Assembly (NCBI GenBank): GCA_020634575.1 | Contig: JACKBM010000053.1 | Span: 1-48,944, forward strand | Direction of reading: 5' to 3' | DNA: 48,944 bases | Source of the DNA: Ardenticatenales bacterium | GTDB lineage: Bacteria > Chloroflexota > Anaerolineae > Promineifilales > Promineifilaceae | Part shown: positions 16,121 through 25,300 of the stretch, one piece after another | Position numbering within the stretch: position 1 is the first letter of the stretch | Layout: each line of letters starts with the position of its first letter | Position numbers and translations under genes: made by a program | Notes under the pieces: model-generated | What the model saw: the letters and a program-made list of their open reading frames with translations, nothing else | What the model was told of the DNA's origin: nothing | Database searches by the model: none

Positions 16121-17116
16121 ATGGCGTCTGTACTCACCCTGACAAACCTGTATTATCCAGATCAGGCAGAGCCGGCATTGCTGCTGGCTGATCTGAGACT
16201 GGCAGCCGGTACCGGCCTGGCCCTGGCGGGTCTCGAACCCTCGGCCAAAAACGTATTGTGGCAGCGATTGTGGGGCGATGGCGAATCTGCGCCTGGCACG
16301 TTGCACCTCTTTGGCGAGGTCGGTTCGCCACAGGCCGCCGCCGCCACCGGCCGGTTGGCCTACATCAGTGAGGCGCTGACCTGTTATCCGCAGATGACAG
16401 TCTGGGAAAACCTCAGCTGGCGGGCTGACCTGTTTGCTGTCCCGGCCGAACGTGGCCGGGCACTTATCGAACAACTCAACCTGAACGGACACCTGTCTCA
16501 GCCGGTTGTCGATCTTGATAGCACGGCACAGCGGCGGTTGACAGTGGCCCTCGCCCTGCTAACTGAGCCCGAACTCCTTCTCTGCTGTGACCCGTTGCGG
16601 CAAATCGACCGACCCGGCCAGCAGTTGATCGGGCAAATACTACGTGAGTTCGTCGCTGCCGGTGGCGCTTTGCTGGCACTGGTTGATGATCTCGGGGCTG
16701 CGATGAGCTACGCGACCCTGATCGGCCAGCTCGCCGCCGGGCAAATTAGCTGGCAGCCGGCTGATCAGGTCAGGAGTCAGGCGCCGCTGCGGCTGACCGG
16801 CCGGTACCAGGACACCATCGTCTTCATCAAGCCAGCCGAGCTACTTTACGCCACCGTTGAACAGCGCCAAACCTGGCTTTACACCACCGACAGACGCGTG
16901 CGCAGCCAGGCGACTCTCAGCGAGTTAGCGGATCAGCTGGCTGGCCATGGCTTCTTCCGCAGCCACCGTGCCTTCCTGGTCAACCTGCAACACGTGGCCG
17001 AGATTATCACCTATACCCGTGACAGTTACGGTATTGTCCTGGCCGACAAGAGTGGTCAGCAGATCCCACTGAGTAAACAATCATACCGTGAGTTACGTGA
17101 CCAGCTGGCGCTGTAG
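16121..17116 (+). CDS. Degenerate ABC-ATPase domain fused to LytTR DNA-binding domain
   Basis: The protein joins an ABC-ATPase-like region (about 1-215) to a LytTR DNA-binding domain (about 230-331, with FFRSHRAFLVNL). The ATPase part lacks the expected residues: the Walker A site reads AGLEPSAKN without GK[ST], the signature reads STAQRR instead of LSGGQ, Walker B LLLCCDP lacks the catalytic Glu, and the switch His is missing. It probably binds a partner or ligand without hydrolysis and controls transcription, perhaps of the permease gene that follows. Start: the ATG at 16121 matches the domain start. An ATG at 16025 has a better GGTGA site, and the frame is open to 15956, so the start is uncertain. 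Confidence 0.83.
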   Translation: MASVLTLTNLYYPDQAEPALLLADLRLAAGTGLALAGLEPSAKNVLWQRLWGDGESAPGTLHLFGEVGSPQAAAATGRLAYISEALTCYPQMTVWENLSWRADLFAVPAERGRALIEQLNLNGHLSQPVVDLDSTAQRRLTVALALLTEPELLLCCDPLRQIDRPGQQLIGQILREFVAAGGALLALVDDLGAAMSYATLIGQLAAGQISWQPADQVRSQAPLRLTGRYQDTIVFIKPAELLYATVEQRQTWLYTTDRRVRSQATLSELADQLAGHGFFRSHRAFLVNLQHVAEIITYTRDSYGIVLADKSGQQIPLSKQSYRELRDQLAL

Positions 17117-17208
17117 CTGCGCCGTTGAGACATCGATACCGGCCTTTCACGCATTTCCGGCTGACAAACCGCCGCTTATGAGCTAAGGTGGCCACAGGTA
17201 ATCAGGCG

Positions 17209-18282
17209 ATGAAAAACAAGCGACAGCCCCCCAGCCACTGGCGTCTGATCGGGCTTATCTTTCGTAAAGACATGCGCCAGCTTTGGGCCACGCTTGATCT
17301 ATGGCGTGTGCTCTTGCTACCGGCCGGTCTGACGCTTCTCTTCCGGCTCCTTTGGGCAGGCATCTGGCAGGAACGGCCTCTGCAATTGGCAGTATATGCT
17401 CCGGACCGCCCAGCCTGGCTGGCTGAGCTGGCCGCTGAAGCAGACCTGGAGCTGATATGGCTACCTGAAGCAGATGCGGTGCGTCGGGAAGCAACAGATT
17501 ACGATGGCGGGCTGCTATTACCAGCCGGTAGCGATACCGCCTGGCAAGCCAATGCCCCGTTCACGATAGAGGTCTTTCTGCCGCCAGACCAGGGCGTTGC
17601 TGCTCGCCTACAAGCTCTACTCCTGACGACCGGCTGGCAGCAGAGCAGCAGTAAAGGCGCTCTCCCGTTTATCTGGCGGGCAGCCTCTGACTCGGCCCAA
17701 CCAGAGCGTTTTGGCCCTGGCCTGCTGTTCCTCCTTTTTGGGCTATTGGCTTTACTGATGCCGGGCCTGCTCCTGGCCAGCAATCTGGTACAGGCCGAAA
17801 AGGAAGCAGGCATGTTCGCTAATCTGCTGCGCACCCCTTTGCGGCCCTGGCACGTCCTGCTGGGAAAAGGTGGCGTCGCTGCCCTGGTAGCCCTGTTTGC
17901 CTGGCTGCTCGTCTACCTGGCTGCACCGGGTTGGCAAGGCCAGGTCGGCCTGGTCTGGCTCGGGACCTTTCTGGCTCTCCCGTTCATCGTGGGGCTAGGA
18001 CTGTGGTTGGGGCTGCACTGGAAGCCGCACGAAAACCGCCAGGCACGCACTCCGCTGATCATGGTCGCATTGATGTTGCCGGCCATTGTCTGGGTCTTTC
18101 CTAACCGGCCGGTCTGGCTGACTGCCAGCCTGCCCCTGCTGCCGACCCATCACCTGATCCAGGTCTGGGTACAGGCCCTGTCAGGATACCCGGACTGGCC
18201 GGCCAGCCTGATTCACCTGGGTGCTCTGCTCTTGGCCGCCGGGCTGATACTTGTTCTGCTCAGACGGCACAACGATTTTTGA
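17209..18282 (+). CDS. ABC-2-type transporter permease
   Basis: A membrane protein with one N-terminal helix (about 31-48 in this numbering), an extracytoplasmic domain of about 120 residues, then five or so helices from about residue 170 on. This is the layout of ABC-2/drug-exporter permeases. The cytoplasmic loop QAEKEAGMFANLLRTPLRPW is the expected coupling region next to an ATPase. It follows the ATPase-LytTR gene by about 90 bases. No intact ATPase is encoded nearby, so it either uses an ATPase from elsewhere or has become part of a sensing pair. The ATG at 17209 is preferred; a GTG at 17188 in the same frame is possible. Neither has a strong binding site. Confidence 0.82.
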   Translation: MKNKRQPPSHWRLIGLIFRKDMRQLWATLDLWRVLLLPAGLTLLFRLLWAGIWQERPLQLAVYAPDRPAWLAELAAEADLELIWLPEADAVRREATDYDGGLLLPAGSDTAWQANAPFTIEVFLPPDQGVAARLQALLLTTGWQQSSSKGALPFIWRAASDSAQPERFGPGLLFLLFGLLALLMPGLLLASNLVQAEKEAGMFANLLRTPLRPWHVLLGKGGVAALVALFAWLLVYLAAPGWQGQVGLVWLGTFLALPFIVGLGLWLGLHWKPHENRQARTPLIMVALMLPAIVWVFPNRPVWLTASLPLLPTHHLIQVWVQALSGYPDWPASLIHLGALLLAAGLILVLLRRHNDF

Positions 18283-18312
18283 TTGTCTCATCAGGATTTT
18301 TTGGAGGTCACA

Positions 18313-18483
18313 ATGTCCCGCAACGGTATTTTCTTTATTTTTCTGGCCCTGTTTTTTCTGGCTACTGGCATTTTTCTGTTTGGCGGAGAAACCCGGAGCG
18401 TTGACATAGTCGGTCTGCTGGCCTGTGGCGCTGTGGCGGGTACCCTTTTGGTACGCGGAGCGCGTAGGCTACGCGAAGAATAA
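18313..18483 (+). CDS. Small two-helix membrane protein (56 aa)
   Basis: GGAGG five bases before the ATG at 18313 fixes the start. The frame is open further upstream but without a binding site. The protein has two hydrophobic segments (about 6-24 and 33-49), joined by GGETRS, and a basic tail. No family is recognised. It follows the permease by 30 bases and may be an accessory subunit of it. Confidence 0.75.
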   Translation: MSRNGIFFIFLALFFLATGIFLFGGETRSVDIVGLLACGAVAGTLLVRGARRLREE

Positions 18484-18762
18484 CTCGATGACCAGCTGGC
18501 TGGCCGTGAACTGACCAGGCTTTTCGTCACGCCAGCCAGCTAGCCATCACAAAGCGCTGATGAGCAGGGAAACTCTGTTGAGCAGTTTGCGTGCGCTTAT
18601 GTACGGTCTGCCCTGGTCTACTCCGCTGACAATCACCCCGCCAAACCGGCAAACATACCATTTGGCAGATGTGGGCCACCGCCCGGGCTGCTAAGCTGTC
18701 ACTGGAAACATCATTTGATTGACGGCTTATCAACCCAAAACGGGTGTTTTAAGGAGCAAACC
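18484..18762. other. Intergenic region with stem-loop, no gene
   Basis: 279 bases. A perfect 11-bp inverted repeat (AGCTGGCTGGC at 18494-18504, complement at 18531-18541, 26-nt loop) follows the small membrane gene and may end the transcript, although no T-run follows. The rest holds no gene I can support. The AAGGAG site of the next gene is at 18751. Confidence 0.45.
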
Positions 18763-19641
18763 ATGCTTGCAGACAATGGCTTTGTCAGACGCCATTCCGT
18801 GCTGATTTATTTTTTGCTGGCTATCCTGCTAACCTGGGGCAGCATGGCGCTGGCGGCTTATCCGGGTGGCTTTCCGCTGACCGAAGCCCAGCTGGAAACG
18901 GCTGGCCCGATCATTTACACGGCCATGCTCATCGGCCCAACGGGCGCGGCGCTGCTGCTGACCGGTTTGCTGGATGGCCGGCAGGGCTTTCGGAAGCTGT
19001 TCGGCCGCCTGTTGGTCTGGCGGGTCAGCCTGCGCTGGTACGCCGCGGCATTGCTGACGGCGCCAGTATTGATTACAGCTCTTTTGTTTGGGCTGACGCT
19101 TTTCTCGGCTGAATACCGGCCGGTCCTCTTCACCCCCGCTGGCTCGCTGACGCTGCTACTTTCCGCAGTTGCCGCCGGCCTCGCGGTTGGGCTCTTTGAG
19201 GAACTGGGCTGGACCGGCTTCGCCCTGCCCCGAATGAAAGGAAGCCTCAGTGCAGTGGGCACTGGCCTTATCATTGGCCTGGTCTGGGGCCTGTGGCACT
19301 TCCCACCGTTCTGGGAAAACGACACCTTCAGTGCGGCGCTGCCGCTGGCCCTGCTGTTCGGGCGCCTCTTTGCCTGGCTACCACCCTATCGCATCCTCAT
19401 GGTCCATGTCTATGAACGGACCCATAGCTTGCTGCTGGCCGTGCTGATGCATGCCAGCCTGATGGCCAGCCTCACCGCCCTGGTGCCGGCAGACATCACG
19501 GGTATGACGCTGTTGACCTGGATCATCGTCTGGGCTCTGGCACTCTGGGGTATCGTGGCGGTGGTCAGCCTATTGCAGGGGCGCCCCGTCGCGGACCAGG
19601 TCGAGTTGCGGGGACATGGCTCGCCAACAACTGCCTCTTGA
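18763..19641 (+). CDS. CPBP-family intramembrane protease-like protein
   Basis: A 292-residue protein with about eight membrane helices. It shows the CPBP (CAAX protease and bacteriocin-processing) motifs EELGW near 147 and GLVWGLWHFP. Two family residues are altered: the first motif is EExxxT instead of EExxxR, and the last one reads HASLM where HxxxN is usual. The glutamates and the first histidine remain. AAGGAG six bases before the ATG fixes the start at 18763. Members of the family cut prenylated proteins or peptides in the membrane, or give immunity to peptides. Position next to a peptide-synthesis locus makes a peptide-processing or immunity role possible. Confidence 0.85.
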   Translation: MLADNGFVRRHSVLIYFLLAILLTWGSMALAAYPGGFPLTEAQLETAGPIIYTAMLIGPTGAALLLTGLLDGRQGFRKLFGRLLVWRVSLRWYAAALLTAPVLITALLFGLTLFSAEYRPVLFTPAGSLTLLLSAVAAGLAVGLFEELGWTGFALPRMKGSLSAVGTGLIIGLVWGLWHFPPFWENDTFSAALPLALLFGRLFAWLPPYRILMVHVYERTHSLLLAVLMHASLMASLTALVPADITGMTLLTWIIVWALALWGIVAVVSLLQGRPVADQVELRGHGSPTTAS

Positions 19642-19730
19642 GCAGAGATAGAGCCTTCAATAAACCCCGGTTGTAGTTGCGACCAGCCTGCCCTCATCGG
19701 AGATAGTAGGCTGCCCCTGACCCTGTCATC

Positions 19731-22289
19731 TTACTCGGCCGGTTCAGTCATCGGCACCACCTGTTGCGCCGCCCTAAGCTCTTCGTAGAGGACGCCAAGT
19801 GTCACCGCCAGATTGCGCGATCCGATCAAACTACGATGGTCGCCCGGGACCTCGCGAATCCGCAGCTGCCGCACATCACTTTCCCAGCCCTTGCTGTGAT
19901 CGACGTGGTCAAACATCTTCCATTCTTCTGCGGCCCGCAGCAGCAGGACCTCCCCCTTGTAGGGGTGGGCCCGGTATTGGCTCCAGAGCCGGTCAAAATG
20001 GTCAAACATGTAGACTTCATGCTGCTTCTGGGACAGATTCTCGCGCTCCGGCCCGTTCTCGCGTTGGTGGCGATATTGGGTAATCCGCCAGGCAATCCGG
20101 ACGCGGACAAATTTGCGTAGATGGTGCCATGGATCTCGGCAAGCGTCGATTAGCCTCTCGAAGAAGCCCACCTGCCGCGGCCGCACGGAGGGGTGGAACG
20201 TATCGATGAGCGTAAGCAACGCAACCTCATGGCCCAGCCGGTGGAGCTGCTGGGCCATCTCGTAGGCCACCACACCTCCGCCAGAGTAGCCGCCCAGATA
20301 ATAGGGGCCTTCTGGCTGCCGGCGCCGCAATTCGCTGACATAGGTGCGGGCCATGCTTTCAATCGATTGATGGGCCTCACTAATGTCCTCATAGCCACGC
20401 GCCTGAAATCCGTAAAGTGGCAGCTCAGGCAAATGTTCGCGCCACTCATTCAGGAAAAGCACATGACCGCCGGCGCCATGGACACAATAGAACGGTTGGA
20501 ACTGGGGTGACCCTTCGTTGATCTTGACCAGCGCGTGGTACTGGGGCTCCTGCGCCCGCGCCTGGCCCTGTTCGTCGATAAGAGCAGCCAATTCGGCAAT
20601 CGTGCGATAGTCGTACATCACAGCCAGCCGGAGGGGTGCATTCAGTCGCTGCCGGATCTGGCTGAACAGCCGCACCGCCAGCAGCGAATGGCCGCCAGCA
20701 GCAAAGAAATCCTCGTGGATGCCAATTTTCTCAAGGCCCAGTAGCTCTTGCCATATCTGCACTAGAGTACGCTCTGTCTCTGTACGCGGTGCTGCTGCCG
20801 GGGCGGTGTCCGGAGAACTGTCTGGCGCCAACTGCGCGGCTACTAGCGGGACGCCCCTGGCTGTCAAAACCAATTGGTCCGGTTCAGCCACAACCTGGCA
20901 CAGCAGCCGGTAATATTCGTCGAGGAGTTCCTGTAACTGCGCCCGGGTAAAAAGCTGACGATCATAGACAACGGTTAAACCGATACCATGTTGGTTTTCC
21001 TCGGCATACACAGTGATATCAAATTGCGCGTTCAACTCGGTGCGCGAGAGCCAGGCAACATTTAGATCCACATCCGGGTTGATGTTCTGCTCAAAATTGA
21101 GCATGTTAAAAAGGATTTGAAAATAAGGATTACGCCCAAAACGCCGCGGTGGGTTGAGCTGAGCGACCAGCTGTTCAAAAGGAATATCCTGATTGGCCAT
21201 CCCATCCAGGCAGGTTTGCTTGACCTTTTCCAGAAGCTGGCGAAAGCTGAGATCACCGGCAAGTTGAGTACGCAAAGCCAGGGTGTTGACAAAGAAACCG
21301 ATAAGCGGCTCCAGCTCAACCTGGCTCCGGCCGGATACCGGCGTCCCCACAACAATATCCCGTTCCCCCGTCTGCCGGCTCAGCAACAACTTAAAGACGC
21401 TCAACAACCCCATGAACAGCGTGGCGCTCTGCTCACGGCAGAGCTGGCCCAATCGGGCGGCCACGTTCTGCGGGATGTCCAGCATGATCTGTTCGCCCAC
21501 AAAAAGCGCCTCACCGGTGCGCTCGGCTACGGTGGGCAGTTCTACGGCGGCCAGGGGCGGGGCCAATTGGCGTCGCCAGTAGGCAAGTTGAGCCTGATAG
21601 CTCTGCTCGGTCTGGGCTTGATGTTGCCACCAGGCGTAGTCGCCATATTGGCGGGTGAGTTCGGGCAGCTGAGGTGTTTGCCCGGCCAGGTATGCCTGAT
21701 AGGCCGTCAGCAGCTCGCCCAGGAGCAGATTGACCGACCAGCCATCGGCAATGATATGGTGCATGGTCAGGGAAATAACGTGACTGGCCGGCGCCAGCCG
21801 GATCAGATGCAGCCGGGCTAACTCATCACGCCCCAGATCAAACCGATATTCCGCTTCCTGCTTCAGGGTCGCCTGCATTGCCGCAATCTGCTCAGCGCCC
21901 TGTCGCGCTGTCAGGTCAGTCGCCAGCAGCGGGAACGTAATAGGCGGCCGCACAAACTGATACGGGACGCCGTCCGCCTCGGCAAAACCGGTGCGCAATG
22001 TCTCATGGCGTTGCCAGATGAGGTTGACGGCTTTTTCCAGCAGTTGCGTCTCTATCGGCACATCGAGCCGAAACGCGACGTGGATATTGTTGGCGCCGGT
22101 GCTGCCATACATTTGCTCCAGAAACCAGACACGGGCCTGGGCATAGGCCAGGGGAATCTGCCCATCTGCCGGCCGTTTTTCTATCTGGGTGCTACTGGAC
22201 TCGTTCAGCAGCTGCTCTTCGGCCAAGATCAGCTCTAACAGCGCCAGACGATCGTCAGATATCTCGCCGGAATGATCCTGAATATCCAT
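19731..22289 (-). CDS. NRPS-type C-PCP-TE protein, copy 1 (no adenylation domain)
   Basis: 852 residues. A short N-terminal helix-rich tail (SDDRLALLELILAEEQLL) is followed by a condensation domain with MHHIIADGWS (His177-His178, Asp182), a carrier domain with Ser535 in GGHSLLA, and a type I thioesterase with Ser669 in GYSGG, Asp696 and His818 (PGDHRS). It would join an amine or alcohol partner to a carrier-bound chain and release the product by hydrolysis or cyclisation. There is no A domain, so the carrier must be loaded in trans or act by simple transfer. It starts 11 bases after the PKS stop and is third in that operon. A full-length paralogue lies at 38737-41334. Confidence 0.94.
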   Translation of the reverse strand: MDIQDHSGEISDDRLALLELILAEEQLLNESSSTQIEKRPADGQIPLAYAQARVWFLEQMYGSTGANNIHVAFRLDVPIETQLLEKAVNLIWQRHETLRTGFAEADGVPYQFVRPPITFPLLATDLTARQGAEQIAAMQATLKQEAEYRFDLGRDELARLHLIRLAPASHVISLTMHHIIADGWSVNLLLGELLTAYQAYLAGQTPQLPELTRQYGDYAWWQHQAQTEQSYQAQLAYWRRQLAPPLAAVELPTVAERTGEALFVGEQIMLDIPQNVAARLGQLCREQSATLFMGLLSVFKLLLSRQTGERDIVVGTPVSGRSQVELEPLIGFFVNTLALRTQLAGDLSFRQLLEKVKQTCLDGMANQDIPFEQLVAQLNPPRRFGRNPYFQILFNMLNFEQNINPDVDLNVAWLSRTELNAQFDITVYAEENQHGIGLTVVYDRQLFTRAQLQELLDEYYRLLCQVVAEPDQLVLTARGVPLVAAQLAPDSSPDTAPAAAPRTETERTLVQIWQELLGLEKIGIHEDFFAAGGHSLLAVRLFSQIRQRLNAPLRLAVMYDYRTIAELAALIDEQGQARAQEPQYHALVKINEGSPQFQPFYCVHGAGGHVLFLNEWREHLPELPLYGFQARGYEDISEAHQSIESMARTYVSELRRRQPEGPYYLGGYSGGGVVAYEMAQQLHRLGHEVALLTLIDTFHPSVRPRQVGFFERLIDACRDPWHHLRKFVRVRIAWRITQYRHQRENGPERENLSQKQHEVYMFDHFDRLWSQYRAHPYKGEVLLLRAAEEWKMFDHVDHSKGWESDVRQLRIREVPGDHRSLIGSRNLAVTLGVLYEELRAAQQVVPMTEPAE

Positions 22290-22300
22290 ACCCTTTAACC

Positions 22301-25300
22301 TTATGACTCAGCTGCAACAGCCATTTTCTGGGCGACCAGCGCCAGCAAGTAGTCAGTCAGAGCATCAATGGTGGGGGTTTCAAATGCTAATGTCGGTGGG
22401 AAGACATGGTTGAACGTCGCTTTTAACCGGTTACTGAATTCAACCGCTGTCAACGAATCCATCCCCAGGTCAAAAAGACCCAGCTGCGTATCCAGTCCCC
22501 CCTGCTTTTCCAGCCCGAGGACATGGCTGATCTGTTCCGCCACGTAGGCCAGCATCCGTTGCCGGCGCGCCTCGTCCGGCAGCGACAGCAGCTCTTGCAG
22601 GAAGTCACCGCCATTGCCACCGGCCGGTACCGCCACCGACACAGCCAGTTCTGGCGTGCTGATCTCCTCATAAAACGGCTTGTCGCCAATACGCTGGCGC
22701 AGCTGCGGCCAATTGATGGGAGCGATGGTGAGCTGCGCCGCACCCCGCCGGGCCGCCTGCTGCAACGCCACCGCCCCATCCTCCGGCGCAATCAGATGAA
22801 AACCACTGGCTTCCAGGGCGGCCACCGAGCTATCGGCCAACATGCCAACTTCACCCCAGGCGCCCCAATTGATACTGAGAGCCGGCAAGCCTTGCTGTTG
22901 GCGCAGGTGGGCCAGACTGTCCATAAACGCATTGGCGGCCGCGTAGGTTGTCTGGCCTGGATTGCCCACCACGGCGGCAATACTGGAGTAGAGAACAAAG
23001 TGGTCCAGCCCCAGTGGCCGGGTGTATTCATGCAACTGCCAGGTGCCGGCCACCTTGGGTTGCATGACCGTCTGGCAACGGGCCCAATCCTGGTTGAGAA
23101 TGGCGCCATCGTCCAGGACACCGGCCGTGTGGAAAACCCCGCGCAGCGGTGGCAGGGCCGCCAGCCGTTCGGCCAGATGGGCAAAATGGTCTGGCTGGCT
23201 GATATCGGCAGCCACAACCTCAACCTGCACACCTGATTCGGCTAGCTTTGCCAGGGCTTCCGCCAGCTCCGCGCTGGCGCCGCGCCGGCTGTTCAGCACG
23301 ACGTATCGGGCGCCCTGCTCTACCAACCAATCCAACAGCAGCCGGCCAATACCGCCGGTGCCGCCGGTGATGAGATAGGTTCCTTCCGCGTCGATGGCGT
23401 AATGGGGCACGGTCAGGACGATCTTGCCCACATGTTTGGCCTGGGCCATGAAGCGGAAGGCGCTGATGGCGTCCTGCAGGGGCCAGGCGCGTAGCGGCAA
23501 TGGTTTCAGCTCGCCGGCGGCAAACGCGGGCAGCATGACCGCCATCATCTGCCGGATCAACTGTGGATCACTGGCCATCGCTTCGCCCAGGTCATAAACC
23601 CAGTAACCCAGCGTATCGTTGAGCGCCTGCACCTGCTCGCTGCTCCAGACGCCACGCTTGCCGATCTCCAGAAACCGACCCTTGTCCGCCAAGATCGCCA
23701 GGCTTTTGGGAATGAACTCGTCGGCCAGCGAGTTCAGAACAATGTCGACGCCGCGGCCATCGGTAATGGCCATAATCTCATCGGCAAAATCCAGGTTGCG
23801 CGAGTAATGGACATGATCCACACCCAGCGACTTAACCAGGTCCCGCTTGGCCTGGGCCCCGGCCGTCCCGAAGATCTCCACGCCAACCTGGCGGCAAAGC
23901 TGGATCGCGGCCATCCCCACGCCGCCGGAAGCCGCGTGGATGAGCACTTTATCTTCCGGCCGGATCCCCGCCAGTTCATGCAACCCGTAATAGGCCGTCA
24001 GGAACGTAATCGGGATGGTGGCTGCTTCGGCGAAGCTGAGGTTGGCCGGCTTAGCGAAGACAAAGTTGGCATCAGCCAGGGCGTAGCTGGCAAAGCAACC
24101 CGTCACCAGGGCCAACACCTCGTCGCCCACCGCCAGCTCGGTAACCCCTTCACCAACGGCTACGACAGTCCCGGCGCACTCACCGCCGATCGGACCCGGA
24201 TCCCCCGGATACATATCCAGCACATTCAGGACATCACGGAAGTTCAGGCCCGCCGCCCGGACTTTGATTTCGACCTGCCCCGGACCTGGCGTGGGCCGGC
24301 CCACCGGCTGAATCTCCAGGTTTTCCAGAGTACCGCGGCTGGCAAAGGTGAGGGCAAAGCTATCGCCTTCGGGCAACGGCAGCGGCTCACTTTCGGCGGC
24401 TATCAGGCGGGCGACGTAGCGGCCATCCTGCCGCAGCGCCACCTGATCTTCAGCGCCGGATTGGGCAAACTCGGCCAGAACCTGGTCGGCCCAATCAGCA
24501 CCCGGTTCCACATCAACATAACTCGGGCGCAGCTCCGGCCTTTCCAAAGCAACGGTATGGGCAAAGCCGGCCAGCGCCGCCGCCGCCGGCGACTGCACCA
24601 GCGCTTCACCGGCCGGTTGCCCGGCCGCTGTCACAAACAACAACCGCGGCCCGTCCTCGGCTGACAACAACGTCGGCGCCCCTTTGAGCAGCGCCTGCGT
24701 CAGGTTCAGGGCTGCCCCCGTCAGCCGGGCTTGCTGGGCCAGCGGCTCACCGGCTTGAGTGGCCTGTTCGGCGAGGCCCCAGAGCACAATCGCGCCCGCG
24801 TATGGCTCGGCTGAGTCAGCCAGCCATTGCGCCAGCCATTCCGCCAGCGTCTCGCGTTCATGCCAGGCCACCGCCCATTGATCCGGGCCGGATTGCTGGC
24901 TACCCTGAGCGGTCGGCTGCACCACTGTCACCGACTGCCCCTTAGCGTGCAACGCAGCCAGCAGGGCTTCTTCCTGACCATCGCCATTGGCCAGAAGCAA
25001 GAGACGCCCTTGCGAGCTCACACTCACTTCAGCGAGCGCCTGACGCTGCCAGTTGATCTCATAGAACCAATCACTGTAGCGCTTGTCCAGCAACCGCCGC
25101 AAGATCCGCTGCGTGGTCCGCCGCGAGACAAATTCCTCGATGATCAGGATCGGGCTGCCATCGTCGGCAAAAAACTCGCCGCGAGCCCGAATAAACTCTT
25201 CGTTGACTTCCAGAATCTGGCTGTAGGCCCAGCCAGCAGTCTGACCGCTCTGGTAGAGCGTCATCGAGCCGACAAAGACGGGCAGCAGCAAGGTATCCGG

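Noticed and set aside
19642..19730. AGCCT/AGGCT pair between convergent genes as terminator
   Set aside because: Only five base pairs, long loop and no T-run; not distinguishable from chance.
23807..24664. 285-codon plus-strand frame within the PKS
   Set aside because: Antisense to the ER and linker region of an intact PKS; shadow.
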